Positions 8,451 through 18,724 of a stretch of 64,000 nucleotides of DNA are shown here, in pieces. The position numbers and the translations under genes are program-made. Origin of the DNA: Paenibacillus sp. S150 (GTDB taxonomy: Bacteria > Bacillota > Bacilli > Paenibacillales > Paenibacillaceae); contig NZ_JACBYI010000001.1 of NCBI RefSeq assembly GCF_019352175.1, forward strand, positions 558,001-622,000. The letters run 5' to 3'. The first letter of the stretch is position 1. Every line of letters begins with the position of its first letter. Under the pieces are notes generated by a model. It was given only the letters and a program-made list of their open reading frames with translations, was not told the DNA's origin and did not search any database.

Positions 8451-8712
8451 CGGAAGGGAATTGGGGAACGCAGGAGCGGAGGCGTCTGCCTTTGTCTGCG
8501 GATTCCACCGCGAACAGTGTATACATCAAGAAATATAACAACAACATTTTCCTTGAAATTCAACTTAATCACTCTCTTTCTTTTTTGGAATATATTTACT
8601 GTGTATCAAAAAGGATAGATATTACAGTAATTATATGTGAATTTCTTTTTTTGTTTAGATTTCATTATAAAATTATCAATAATTTGTAACATTAACTTTT
8701 ATACCTTAAGCA
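8451..8712. other. Intergenic, AT-rich, no gene seen
   Basis: A GC-rich 70 bp after R1-B is followed by about 170 bp of very AT-rich sequence (8530-8700). No ribosome site with a coherent frame was found. Confidence 0.6.
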
Positions 8713-8742
8713 TAAAAAGCCCACCAGCCGGAGCCAGTGGGC
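8713..8742 (-). terminator. Terminator downstream of cymR
   Basis: On the minus strand GCCCAC (8737-8742) pairs with GTGGGC (8719-8724), with inner GGCTC/CGGCTGG pairing, followed by a U-rich run. Confidence 0.85.
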
Positions 8743-8820
8743 AAAAGTGAATCTACTGTACGACAGGACGGGTAACGTTTTCCAAAAATCCCTTTGAAAT
8801 CAACGGAATTTTAGTTCCTT

Positions 8821-9240
8821 CTAAATATAGAACATATAGTTGTCCGCATGACTCTCTTCCTTAAAGTTGATCAGGTCGGATAAGGTAGTGGAATCCAGGA
8901 CATCGGCGATGCTGTCGCGGATGCGCAGCCAGAGGTCGCGCTTGGCCGGGTCGTCTTCTTCGGTGAAGTCGACAGGCGAAATAGGCCCCTCCAGCACACG
9001 GATGATGTCACCGGCTGTAATGGTACCGGCTTCACGCGACAAAATATAACCCCCGTAGGCTCCGCGGATACTCTTCACCAGTCCCGCATTGCGCAGCGGG
9101 GCGATCAGCTGCTCCAGATAATGCTCGGACAGCCCGTTTTTTTCGGCAATGCTTTTAAGCGATGTTGGACCCTCGCCAAATTTCAGGGCAAGCTCCATCA
9201 TAATGGTTAATCCATAACGTCCTTTAGTCGATATTTTCAA
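8821..9240 (-). CDS. cymR: Rrf2-family regulator, CymR type
   Basis: 139 residues beginning MKISTKGRYGLTIMMELA, the signature of Rrf2 DNA-binding domains. A winged helix (about 25-60, LKSIAEKNGLSEHYLEQL) is followed by the wing with RGAYGGY. There is no cysteine at all, so this is not an IscR-type Fe-S regulator; that fits CymR, the cysteine-metabolism repressor that in B. subtilis acts with CysK. In B. subtilis cymR heads the cymR-yrvO-mnmA cluster. Here it is divergent from mnmA, with about 300 bp between the starts, so the two do not share a transcript. The target regulon cannot be seen here. Confidence 0.88.
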   Translation of the reverse strand: MKISTKGRYGLTIMMELALKFGEGPTSLKSIAEKNGLSEHYLEQLIAPLRNAGLVKSIRGAYGGYILSREAGTITAGDIIRVLEGPISPVDFTEEDDPAKRDLWLRIRDSIADVLDSTTLSDLINFKEESHADNYMFYI

Positions 9241-9483
9241 AGGTGCACCTCTTTCGGTTTAGTTGCTGGCTTTAATAAAACAATCGTTGTATGTACATGA
9301 GAAATGTCATATCAACGTATTCCGATGTTTGCTCTCAATTAATGTTATCATATCCTTGGACACATTTGGAGCGCAAACCGTAATTTTTTGCAAGAATGTT
9401 CGCCGGTGGCGGACAAATTGTCAAAAAATCCACCTGATCCGCTACAAATCATAGCCTTGCACTGCTGTTTGGGTAGACAGGTA

Positions 9484-9492
9484 TGCTATAAT
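9484..9492 (+). promoter_or_regulatory. Extended -10 promoter of mnmA
   Basis: TGC-TATAAT (TATAAT at 9487-9492) lies 64 nt before the ATG. No good -35 at 17 nt spacing, consistent with an extended -10 sigma-A promoter. The rest of 9241-9555 holds the cymR promoter region and no gene. Confidence 0.6.
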
Positions 9493-9540
9493 ACACAATG
9501 AGCCGGGTGTTCTGTAAATCGACCGGTATTTTTTGCATAG

Positions 9541-10677
<1,137 letters not shown>

Positions 10678-10762
10678 ACCTGGCTGCCGCATACACTGCT
10701 GCCTGTCCTGCTTCACTCTCAAAATTATACACCTAATTAAGCAAAGACCGCAAAGCGGGCAA

Positions 10763-10813
10763 AAGAACCTTCAAAACCACTGGTACAGCGGAGCTGAAGG
10801 TTCTTCTTTTTTT
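10763..10813 (+). terminator. Terminator of mnmA
   Basis: AAGAACCTTCA pairs with TGAAGGTTCTT, followed by a T-rich run (10802-10813). It faces the end of cel48 and may help stop that transcript too. Confidence 0.93.
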
Positions 10814-10853
10814 AATGCAAGAATTTATTCCGGCATCAGAATCACGGCAGAGC

Positions 10854-13736
10854 TTAAGGCTGGACTCCCCATACCAATATGCCATTCAGGTACAACGGTA
10901 CCCGGCTCCAGTTTGTGTAGGCCGTTTTGGCAGAATCATAGGAATAGTCGTCAGCTTCATTGTAATTGGTCCAGTCGGTTTTGTTGATGCGCAGCTGAAT
11001 CTCTCCGGTATTGGCCCCCGGTGCCAGACTTCCGGCTGCAGGGCTGAAGGAAATTTCCACATAATAATCCGCTCCTGCTGCAGGCGGGGCGAGCTTCACA
11101 AAGCTGCCCAGCACATTGCCGCTGCCTACCGTGGCATAATCCACATTGAACTGCTGTGCCTTCTCCCCGTCGATGGTGTAATAATAACGCAGCTTGAGCT
11201 GACTGAGATCGACTGCCGTGGTTCCGTTGTTGACAATCCGCAGCTGTGGACGGAACTGAGAGTCCGTGGCATTGGTGTCATTGGTGCGGTACTGCACCAC
11301 CAAATCCCCCACCGCAGGCGTCGCCGTTGGTGTGGCTATAGGCGTCGCCGTTGGTGTGGCTATAGGCGTCGCCGTTGGTGTGGCTATAGGCGTCGCCGTT
11401 GGTGTGGCTGTTGGTGCAGCCGTTGGTGTGGCTGTTGGTGCAGCCGTTGGTGTGGCTGTTGGCGCAGCCGTTGGTGTGGCTGTTGGTGTGGCTGTAGGTA
11501 CAGGACCACTGCCATCGTTAATCAGGCGGTCATATTCGGCATAGGCAGTAGCCATATCCACCTGTGACCAGAAACGGTGGTAGGTGAACTCAGGAGTGCC
11601 ATTTTCCCATGTCTTGGTTGTTATGTTGTAGGAGCTGTTGTACAAACCTTCCAAATAGCTCCATTTAGAATCATTCTTAATATCCGGCATAATGTCGGTG
11701 TAGCTTGCGTACACTCCGTTTCCGCCCTTTGCCGGATCGGAAGGTACCGTCGAGCTGCCCGGTATTGTATTTCCTTGACCGAAGGTGCCGGTCCAGCCGG
11801 CAGGGAAATATACTTCCTTGCTGAAGTAACGGGAATAATCTTTATGGTTCTCTACAGTCGTGATTCCCACTCCATCGTTGTAGCCCCATGCGGTGTCGAG
11901 CAGGGTTTTGGCCAATTCTCCGGCACCTTGTCCATTTGCGGTATAGCTGCCATGCTCTGCCTTGTTACCTGCGGCAAAGAAAGTAAGGGCTTTAATATAG
12001 CTTCCCAGTACACCCGCGTCCTGGCTTGGGCTCTTGGTGACGGCCTTCAAATTGCTGTTGCCGTCATAGGAGCTGAAGCCGTTCCAGGTATCCGGCTGCC
12101 CCTGCCATTCCACATTGCCGGGAATCCAGAATTCTCCGGGTGCGGACACTGTGGCAACCTGCGGGTTGTCGCCGCCCAGAATACGGTTTCCTTGCTGATC
12201 CAAATAGTATCCGTCTGCATCTGTAACCGGACGGCTGCCGGCAAAGACATAATCTGTAGACCAGTCAATCCAGTTCTCAATGACCCGCTTCGCCATTTGG
12301 AAATTGGTTGAGGCCGTATCGCCGCCGGAAGCCAGGATGTAATACAGCTCGGCGACCCGTTCCAGACTCCATGCCTGCATCCCGAACCAATTGTTGGACG
12401 GCGGATCATGATAGACCGGCGCTTCATCGTAGGCCATACCATAGAATGTGCTTGTGCCGGCAGGATAAGCGCTGTAAGAGCCGTTATAACTGTTAGTGGC
12501 TCCGCCTGCTATTGCTCCTTCAGCGGATTGCAGCCAGGTGTAGAACTCCAGCTGGCGTGTTAAGGATGTGCCCCAATCCTGGCCCGCCGTTGCCGAAGCC
12601 GGAATCAGGCCGCCGTCCGGATCGGAGAGCGCATAGGCGGCAACTACGTTCTGATAGCCTTGGTGGGCATGGCTGGCACCGATTCGCCAGGCCCAGTTCC
12701 CGCTTGAGCCAAGACCGCCGCCCCAGGCAGTATACCAGGCCAGCAAATACTGGCTGGAGTCCTTGCCGGTTCCCGCTTCAGGTGTGCCGTCTGCGGCGCT
12801 GCCGAGCTTTTGAAAATATTTATCGTACATGCCGTACCGCAGATAGTCGCCCATCTTCTTGGCTTTGTTCAAATATACAGTATTGCTGTAGCCAAGCTCC
12901 TTCGCCCAATACATAGCCTGCACCGCACGTGCGTCAGCATCCGTAGCATTGGTATACCGCCACTGCGCAGCCGGTGCATTGCTTTCCTGGGTGAACAGGC
13001 TCATGAAGCCCTCATTCGTTTTGCCAAAAGTTTTGTCGTCCTGTGAAGGATGCGGCACCGTTTCCCAGACGGATTCCTGTTCGCCCCGCTGGAATGTATT
13101 CACGTAAGCGGCTGTATGGGAAGGATTCAGCAGATTGCCGAACCCGTACCAGTTGTCCACATCCACGAGCCAGTGCATCAAATACGTCTGATTGTCGCCG
13201 TAGGTGGTTTTCAGCTCCGCATCAATGGGGTCCTTGCCTGCACTGTATCTGCCGTTCAGCGGGCTTGGGTACTGGTCGGGCTGCGCGAACTCGGAAGCAT
13301 AGGTGGCCGGACTGTCCGGGTTGTAATTGCTCATGGTCGGCTGTTCCTGCACTCCGTCGCCTTCATTAACAGGAATGATGTATTTCTCCATGTTATCCCA
13401 GGCGGCCTCAAGCTTGTTCCAATCCCCGGTGTGATAACCATAGAGCACTTCAAGCCACATCCAGTAGCTGTAAGCCTCCGAGGTTGTCATATGACCGTAA
13501 TTGGGTGCTTCACTGATCAGGGTCTCCACCGAATGATACGGAACACCTTCAGCAGAGAAATAACCGCTCGCCGGGTCCTTCAACTGGGCGTACAATTGCA
13601 GAAAGCGCGTCTCTTCAACCGAAGCGGCCTTGGCTGTTGCAGGTTTGAAATTATATAATCCGCCTGCAAGCGTAAGTGCAAGGACACCGGCCATAACTGC
13701 GGATACAGGTTTCTTAATCGAACTTAGCTTCATCAT
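10854..13736 (-). CDS. GH48 cellulase (exo/processive cellobiohydrolase) with C-terminal CBM3
   Basis: Secreted enzyme of 960 residues that releases cellobiose from cellulose chain ends. The signal peptide is about residues 1-38 (lysine-rich start, then a hydrophobic core, ending near ATAKAAS). The GH48 catalytic domain covers about 40-710; the TTSEAYSYWMW motif places the acid Glu at position 87, as in Clostridium CelS. A Thr-Pro-Ala linker of about 65 residues follows, and then a CBM3 (about 790-960, beginning GDLVVQYRTND and ending LVWGVQP). It is the second gene of a two-gene operon: the start lies 27 nt after cel9, with GAGAGGAAG upstream. GH9 and GH48 act synergistically on crystalline cellulose. 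The CBM3 is very similar to that of cel9, consistent with domain duplication or exchange. Confidence 0.95.
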   Translation of the reverse strand: MMKLSSIKKPVSAVMAGVLALTLAGGLYNFKPATAKAASVEETRFLQLYAQLKDPASGYFSAEGVPYHSVETLISEAPNYGHMTTSEAYSYWMWLEVLYGYHTGDWNKLEAAWDNMEKYIIPVNEGDGVQEQPTMSNYNPDSPATYASEFAQPDQYPSPLNGRYSAGKDPIDAELKTTYGDNQTYLMHWLVDVDNWYGFGNLLNPSHTAAYVNTFQRGEQESVWETVPHPSQDDKTFGKTNEGFMSLFTQESNAPAAQWRYTNATDADARAVQAMYWAKELGYSNTVYLNKAKKMGDYLRYGMYDKYFQKLGSAADGTPEAGTGKDSSQYLLAWYTAWGGGLGSSGNWAWRIGASHAHQGYQNVVAAYALSDPDGGLIPASATAGQDWGTSLTRQLEFYTWLQSAEGAIAGGATNSYNGSYSAYPAGTSTFYGMAYDEAPVYHDPPSNNWFGMQAWSLERVAELYYILASGGDTASTNFQMAKRVIENWIDWSTDYVFAGSRPVTDADGYYLDQQGNRILGGDNPQVATVSAPGEFWIPGNVEWQGQPDTWNGFSSYDGNSNLKAVTKSPSQDAGVLGSYIKALTFFAAGNKAEHGSYTANGQGAGELAKTLLDTAWGYNDGVGITTVENHKDYSRYFSKEVYFPAGWTGTFGQGNTIPGSSTVPSDPAKGGNGVYASYTDIMPDIKNDSKWSYLEGLYNSSYNITTKTWENGTPEFTYHRFWSQVDMATAYAEYDRLINDGSGPVPTATPTATPTAAPTATPTAAPTATPTAAPTATPTATPIATPTATPIATPTATPIATPTATPAVGDLVVQYRTNDTNATDSQFRPQLRIVNNGTTAVDLSQLKLRYYYTIDGEKAQQFNVDYATVGSGNVLGSFVKLAPPAAGADYYVEISFSPAAGSLAPGANTGEIQLRINKTDWTNYNEADDYSYDSAKTAYTNWSRVPLYLNGILVWGVQP
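11310..11510 (-). repeat. Linker minisatellite in cel48
   Basis: Tandem 12- and 24-bp units encoding Pro-Thr-Ala-Thr with variants Pro-Ile-Ala-Thr and Pro-Thr-Ala-Ala. The variants are grouped in blocks (Ile variants toward the CBM, Ala variants toward the catalytic domain), as expected from slippage expansions. Confidence 0.9.
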
Positions 13737-13763
13737 TTCGGCATGCTTCCTCTCTATAATGGT

Positions 13764-16502
13764 TTATGGCTCCAGGCCCCACACCAATGTTCCTTCCCGG
13801 TGAAGCGTGACCTTCTCCCAATCGGCGAAAGTCTGCTGGGTTCCGCCGTAGGAATAGTCATTGCTCTCATTGTAGGGAGTCCAGTCTGTTTTGTTGATGC
13901 GTACCTGGATTTCACCGGTATCTGCCCCCGGAGCAAGACCTCCCGCTCCTGCGGTAAAAGAAATTTCCACATAGGAGTCCGCGAGAGCCGCAGGCACACT
14001 CAGCTTCACAAAGCTGCCGCTCAGATTTCCGCTGCCCAGAACAGCGTAGTCACAATGAAACTCCTGCGGCCTGTCCCCGTCCACGGTGTAATAATAACGG
14101 AGCTTAAGCCCGCTGAGCGCAACCGTCTCCGTACCCGTATTGACAATCCGGAACTGGCTGCGGATCTGCGCGTCGCCGGGGCTGGTATCATTGGTGCGGT
14201 ACTGCACACGCAAATCTCCTGTGGCTGGTGGGGTTGTCTCACGCGGCCGGGCACTGGCCTGTGCGGACGCTGTGCTCTCGCCCGCACTGTTCGAGGCGGT
14301 GACAACATAATAATAGTCCACTCCATTTACCAGCCCGCTGTCGTTATAGGCAGTTCCTGCGGCTGTGCCAATGACGGTATAAGGTCCTCCGCTTACAAGC
14401 GCACGCTTAATGGTGTACTGTGCCGCACCGCTGACAGCATTCCAGCTCAACGCGACACTGGCATTGCCGGGGACAGCCAGCAGATTGGCCGGGCGGCCGG
14501 GAACCTGCGGTTCACCTGGATTACCGCCGCCGGGCGGCAGCTCTCCATACACTCTGACATCCCCGTCGAACACCGGAATATACGGGTTCTTCACAGGCGA
14601 TGCTGCGCCTGAAGCCACACCCTTGAAGGAGAAGTCATTCGTGTTATCCCAGAAGGAAGTGTTCAGCGGAGCTGTAATCCGGAACTGGATCTCCTTGCGG
14701 TAGGCAGATTGTCCCCCGGGATAAATCGGTGTGCCGGTAAAATCGATCTTCGTGTAATAAATGTGGTTTGCTTCGTCATAGGGCAGCAGCTGTGAGACGG
14801 TTCCGCCCTGATTGTAGCCTCCCGCGTTGACCGTAATATCCTCCGGCCCGTACCCTGCAGCCGCAGCTTCACTCAGATCCAGATAGTAATTAAAAGACAT
14901 CCGGCTGCTTGAACGCGCCGGCCACCCCGAGCGGTTATTTAGCAGCGCGCGGATTTCTACAAAATTGCTGCCGCTGGCATTCACAGAAGTCTCGGCGAAC
15001 ATTTCATCCTCGCGCGTTTCGGCCGGTGGAAAATTCGCCAGCGGCTGCTGGCCCTGCCCGTGCAGGAGCATCATTTTGGCCAAAGCGCCGGTGAAGGCTG
15101 AATTATAATCGGTTGCTACTTCATTGGAAACATAATCGCTGATGCTGTCCGTATAGGCATCGGTATTCGAAGGTCCTCCAACGAGAGCACCATACAGGAC
15201 ATGCCGGTGATCCGTTGGAGTTGTCTGACTATCGCTCCAGGAGCCGTGCGAGGTCCGGTGGTGCGGATGCTGCGGCGCATTGCTCCCGAAGCCGATCACA
15301 TAGCTGCTGTTCCGCGGATTATCGCCCAGCATATACGTAATCTGCCGCTCGGCAAAGGTCTGGGCGGTGCTTTTCTTCACCGGATCAGCCACCCAGTCCG
15401 CATACACAAAGGCGAGGAATGCCTGATTGGCCGCATACCGCAGCGCCCCCCATTGATCCAGATGCGCAAGTCCCCCGGGAGTGTAGGCAACCCGGTCGGT
15501 TGTCCCGTTCACCCCGGTTGTCCAGAATTGCATATTCCGTTCAGTGGATTGAATGAATTTGGAATCACCTGTAATGCGCGACAGCAGCAATTGGGCACCG
15601 TAGTGCTTGTCATCCCAGGATTGGGTCCATTGATAGCCCCATTGGCCGGATTGATCGGTGCCCCATAAATTGCTGGCTGCGGTGGCTTTGTCCAGATACG
15701 CCTGCTCCCCGGTCGCCAAATACAGCCAGACTCCGCCCCAGCTTAGCTCATCGGCATAGCTGCTCCACGAATTATAATACTGCTTGGCGTCAGTGATCGT
15801 ATCAGAGTAAGCCCCGCGGTACGTATCGGCAAAATTGTATAATTGCTTGGCATGCAGCAGCAGCTCGTCCGCATAGGCCTCATCCGAGTCCCTGAAAATG
15901 ATCGATGCCGAGGCGAGCGCCGCAGCGGTTTCGGCAGCCAAATCCGAGCCGGGATGGGCGGCATCAATCTTATAGGAAGGACGCGCCATTTGCATGACCT
16001 CCGCCGGCCCCCACCAGTTGTGATCCGCAGTACCGTTGCCGACCTGTCCCCACAGCTCGTTGGGAGCAGTATGCGCTTTCACAAAATAGTCCGCAGCCCA
16101 GCGGATGTTGTCCAGAATTTCATCCAGCTGCCCCGATTGCACATAGCCATCCTTGTATTCATAGACCGACCATGCCAGCATGGTAGCGGTGTAGGCCATA
16201 GGAAAACCAAATTTCACATGGTCTCCCGCATCATACCAGCCTCCGGTCAGATCGTAGCCTACATCCGCACCGTCCTGCAGGCCCGAATCGCCTCTCCATT
16301 CCACACGGTTGTTCTCCGGCAGGTCGCCGGACCGCTGGGCTTCATAGAAATAGATTGATTTCTGCAGTGCCTCTGCATAATTGTATCCACTTCCCTCAGC
16401 CTTGGTGACAGACGGGTGAAATGCCGCTCCTGAAATTATTGTGCACGTTAACATTACACTCAAGGATAAAATAAGGCCTTGCTTCCGTTTCCTTGAATTC
16501 AT
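13764..16502 (-). CDS. GH9 endoglucanase with CBM3c, FN3 and CBM3
   Basis: Secreted 912-residue cellulase. Signal peptide about 1-35. GH9 catalytic domain about 39-480: the DAGDH motif supplies Asp91 and Asp94 (base), and the C-terminal SNEVATDYNSAF motif carries the acid Glu. A CBM3c-type module (about 495-650) is fused to it as in processive GH9 enzymes of theme B. A fibronectin type III domain (about 665-750) and a substrate-binding CBM3 (about 757-912, starting GDLRVQYRTND) follow. It is the first gene of the operon with cel48. The ATG follows a GGGAG site 11 nt upstream. The pair is a compact free-enzyme cellulase system with no dockerins. Confidence 0.95.
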   Translation of the reverse strand: MNSRKRKQGLILSLSVMLTCTIISGAAFHPSVTKAEGSGYNYAEALQKSIYFYEAQRSGDLPENNRVEWRGDSGLQDGADVGYDLTGGWYDAGDHVKFGFPMAYTATMLAWSVYEYKDGYVQSGQLDEILDNIRWAADYFVKAHTAPNELWGQVGNGTADHNWWGPAEVMQMARPSYKIDAAHPGSDLAAETAAALASASIIFRDSDEAYADELLLHAKQLYNFADTYRGAYSDTITDAKQYYNSWSSYADELSWGGVWLYLATGEQAYLDKATAASNLWGTDQSGQWGYQWTQSWDDKHYGAQLLLSRITGDSKFIQSTERNMQFWTTGVNGTTDRVAYTPGGLAHLDQWGALRYAANQAFLAFVYADWVADPVKKSTAQTFAERQITYMLGDNPRNSSYVIGFGSNAPQHPHHRTSHGSWSDSQTTPTDHRHVLYGALVGGPSNTDAYTDSISDYVSNEVATDYNSAFTGALAKMMLLHGQGQQPLANFPPAETREDEMFAETSVNASGSNFVEIRALLNNRSGWPARSSSRMSFNYYLDLSEAAAAGYGPEDITVNAGGYNQGGTVSQLLPYDEANHIYYTKIDFTGTPIYPGGQSAYRKEIQFRITAPLNTSFWDNTNDFSFKGVASGAASPVKNPYIPVFDGDVRVYGELPPGGGNPGEPQVPGRPANLLAVPGNASVALSWNAVSGAAQYTIKRALVSGGPYTVIGTAAGTAYNDSGLVNGVDYYYVVTASNSAGESTASAQASARPRETTPPATGDLRVQYRTNDTSPGDAQIRSQFRIVNTGTETVALSGLKLRYYYTVDGDRPQEFHCDYAVLGSGNLSGSFVKLSVPAALADSYVEISFTAGAGGLAPGADTGEIQVRINKTDWTPYNESNDYSYGGTQQTFADWEKVTLHREGTLVWGLEP

Positions 16503-16654
16503 CCAAGCCCAGCTCCCTTCTCCTCCTTACGTTCCTGCTCCGTCGACTTCATCACGCACCGATACCTCCCCAGTGTCCAGATTTGACATTTTATTCGGTT
16601 AGTACATTCCTCCACCTCCTGCACCGATATCAGGATAAGGTCATCCCATGTACA

Positions 16655-16669
16655 TGTATACCATATACA
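16655..16669. promoter_or_regulatory. Candidate operator upstream of cel9
   Basis: Perfect dyad TGTATA-CCA-TATACA, about 153 nt upstream of the cel9 start in an AT-rich region. It resembles operators of GntR/TreR-type repressors, but no binding protein is known here. The remaining 16503-16806 region is AT-rich and probably holds the operon promoter; I could not pick one. I saw no good cre site. Confidence 0.35.
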
Positions 16670-16806
16670 GGTAATTAATTCTATATATTTACATTTACTT
16701 TAACTAAAAACTGGCTATATATGTAAAAAGTTTTCCGTTTTAGTCATATTTATTGCACGAAATTTACCCGGTTTTTGAGAAGTGTAGCTATAAGTCCTTA
16801 TGCTTC

Positions 16807-16863
16807 AAAAAAACCGTCCTTTCGCCAGGGGCCATACAGCCCCTTTCGCAAAAGAACGGTTCC
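16807..16863 (-). terminator. Terminator of rarA
   Basis: On the minus strand AACCGTTCTTTTGCGAAAGGGGC pairs with GCCCCTGGCGAAAGGACGGTT and is followed by seven U. It lies just after the rarA stop. Confidence 0.93.
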
Positions 16864-16895
16864 TTCATTCAACAGCCTACCGGTCTGTTTGAGCC

Positions 16896-18200
16896 TTACT
16901 GCCCGCGCCGCAGTCCCTGATTATGGCGGATCTTCGCTTCGTTGCCCTGCTCGGTAGCCTGATAGAAGACCCTCCTGCTGATGGCCTTCGGCAAATATTC
17001 CTGCTTCACATAATGGCCGGGAAAATTATGCGGATACTGATAGCCCTCGTGGCCCAGCGCCGCCGAGCCCTTGTAATGCGTATCACGCAGATGCAGGGGC
17101 ACCTCGGCGGATTTCAGCTCCCCGATGCTGTCCATCGCGCTTGCAATCGCCATTACCACGGCGTTCGACTTCGGGCTCTCGACCGCGAACAGGATCGCCT
17201 GGGCAATATTCAGCTTGGCTTCCGGCCAGCCATTGTTGCGGTAGGCCTCCAGTGCGCTGACCGCCTGGACCATCGCCTGCGGATTGGCCAAACCGATGTC
17301 CTCGCTGCTGGCTGCAATCAGGCGGCGGATGAACGTCATGGGGTCCATGCCCAGCTTCTCCACGGCATACAGGAACCAGAACAGGGCCGCGTCGCTGGAG
17401 CCGCGGATGCTTTTGTGAAAAGCCGACAGGACGTCGTACTGCGTCGATTCATCGGCTTTGACAATCGGGCGGCGGATGGATTCCTCCGCCACCTCAAGCG
17501 TAATATGCACGCTGCCGTCGGCCTCCGGAGCTGTCGTCATCGCCGCCAGCTCCAGGGCGTTCAGCGCCCGGCGGATATCGCCGTTGGCCATATCCGCAAT
17601 ATGCTGCAGCGCTTCTTCATCCGCCTGCAGCTGCATGAATCCAAGCCCGCGTTTCTCGTCCGCAAGCGCTCTCCGCATTGCGGTCAGGCTGTGCTCGCTG
17701 GTCAGCGATTCCAGCTGAAACAGTGTGGAGCGGCTCATAAGCGCGCCGTTCACATAATGGAACGGGTTCTCGGTGGTCGCGCCGATAAAAATAATCGTCC
17801 CCTTCTCCACAGCCGGCAGCAGTGCGTCCTGGCGGGAGCTGTTGAAGCGGTGCACCTCATCCAGAAACAATATCGTCTTCGAGCCGTACAGCGATTTATT
17901 GCTCTGGGCGCGCTCAATCACCTCGCGCACATCCTTGACCGAAGCCTCCACCGCATTCAGCCGCACAAATTCGCCCTGAGTGTGGTGGGAAATAATATGG
18001 GCCAAGGTGGTTTTGCCGCAGCCGGGGGGGCCATAGAGCAGGATGGAAGACACCTGATCGGCTTCAATCGCCCGGCGCAGAAGCTTGCCCGGGCCGACAA
18101 TATGCTCCTGGCCGATATATTCATCGAGATTCTCCGGCCGCATCCGGTCTGCCAGCAGCCGTCCGCCCGCGGGTTCCTCGCCGAAAGAAAACAAATCCAT
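16896..18200 (-). CDS. rarA: Replication-associated recombination protein A (RarA/MgsA)
   Basis: AAA+ ATPase of the clamp-loader/RuvB group that acts at stalled replication forks. 434 residues: Walker A GPPGCGKTT (about 57-65), Walker B LFLDEVHRF (about 113-121), the sensor GATTENP and the C-terminal tetramerisation domain with GYQYPHNFPGHYVKQEYLP. Full length. The start has an AGGAAG site. In B. subtilis the orthologue (yrvN) lies directly between tcdA and cymR; here helD, an MCP and the cellulases separate these genes. Confidence 0.96.
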   Translation of the reverse strand: MDLFSFGEEPAGGRLLADRMRPENLDEYIGQEHIVGPGKLLRRAIEADQVSSILLYGPPGCGKTTLAHIISHHTQGEFVRLNAVEASVKDVREVIERAQSNKSLYGSKTILFLDEVHRFNSSRQDALLPAVEKGTIIFIGATTENPFHYVNGALMSRSTLFQLESLTSEHSLTAMRRALADEKRGLGFMQLQADEEALQHIADMANGDIRRALNALELAAMTTAPEADGSVHITLEVAEESIRRPIVKADESTQYDVLSAFHKSIRGSSDAALFWFLYAVEKLGMDPMTFIRRLIAASSEDIGLANPQAMVQAVSALEAYRNNGWPEAKLNIAQAILFAVESPKSNAVVMAIASAMDSIGELKSAEVPLHLRDTHYKGSAALGHEGYQYPHNFPGHYVKQEYLPKAISRRVFYQATEQGNEAKIRHNQGLRRGQ

Positions 18201-18282
18201 AATTCCACTTCCTTGCTGTAATCTTGTAGTTTAATCGAAGCCTTGCTGCTCTTAATCATACCATACCTCGGCTGCAAGCAGA

Positions 18283-18380
18283 CAAGCAGAAACGGCTGCG
18301 CCGTCCTTATAGGACGGTATCCGTTACAGCGGGAAAGAGAACGATGATTTATAGCGTGAAACATATAAATCTTATCTTTT
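18283..18380 (+). repeat. Dispersed repeat R2, copy 1
   Basis: About 98 bp: an AGAAACGGCTGCGCCGTCC head, the matching GGACGGTATCCGTT arm, then GCGGGAAAGA and a TATAGCGTGAAACATATAAAT tail ending in TTATCTTTT. Other copies are at 30487, 32413 and 49417, with a head fragment at 30912. Confidence 0.85.
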
Positions 18381-18383
18381 AAA

Positions 18384-18428
18384 AAAGAGCATGACCTCCC
18401 CCCTTGCCGGGCGGGTGCCATGCTCTTT
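18384..18428 (-). terminator. Terminator of the CD3324-type gene
   Basis: AAAGAGCATG pairs with CATGCTCTTT around a GC-rich inner region. It precedes a U run on the minus strand. Confidence 0.88.
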
Positions 18429-18442
18429 GTTCAAAGTTCAGG

Positions 18443-18724
18443 CTAGCGGTTCAGCGCCAGCCGCATTTTTGAAATGATTTTGCGGATGCTTTCTTCAGAT
18501 AAATGATATTTCTCCTGCAGCTCGTTCACCGAGCAGCCGCTGCTGTGACTGCAGAAAATCTCCTCGTTGCGGCTGGCAATCTCTTGCCAGGAGCCGCTGT
18601 TCTCGCCCCACTTTACCCGTTGCTCCGTTTTCTTAGGGATGTAGAGCAGTTCACCCTGGATGTATCCCTGAAGCTCTTCGAGCAGGCCCGGGGGGAGCAC
18701 ATCCTTTCCATTTACATAACTCAC
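18443..18724 (-). CDS. CD3324 family HTH protein
   Basis: 93 residues. The N-terminus, MSYVNGKDVLPPGLLEELQ followed by YIQGELLYIPKK, is the family signature. The C-terminus has a helix-turn-helix (about 66-90, VNELQEKYHLSEESIRKII) like Mor-type activators. The GTG start has AAGGAGG 9 nt upstream. A probable DNA-binding regulator of unknown targets. A 46-codon frame with its own strong ribosome site overlaps the start out of frame. Confidence 0.82.
   Translation of the reverse strand: MSYVNGKDVLPPGLLEELQGYIQGELLYIPKKTEQRVKWGENSGSWQEIASRNEEIFCSHSSGCSVNELQEKYHLSEESIRKIISKMRLALNR

Noticed and set aside
16503..16806. cre (CcpA) site upstream of the cellulase operon
   Set aside because: No match good enough to the TGWAANCGNTNWCA consensus was seen by eye.
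16923..18221. 432-codon open frame on the plus strand
   Set aside because: Antisense to rarA with complete AAA+ motifs; no ribosome site or family features.
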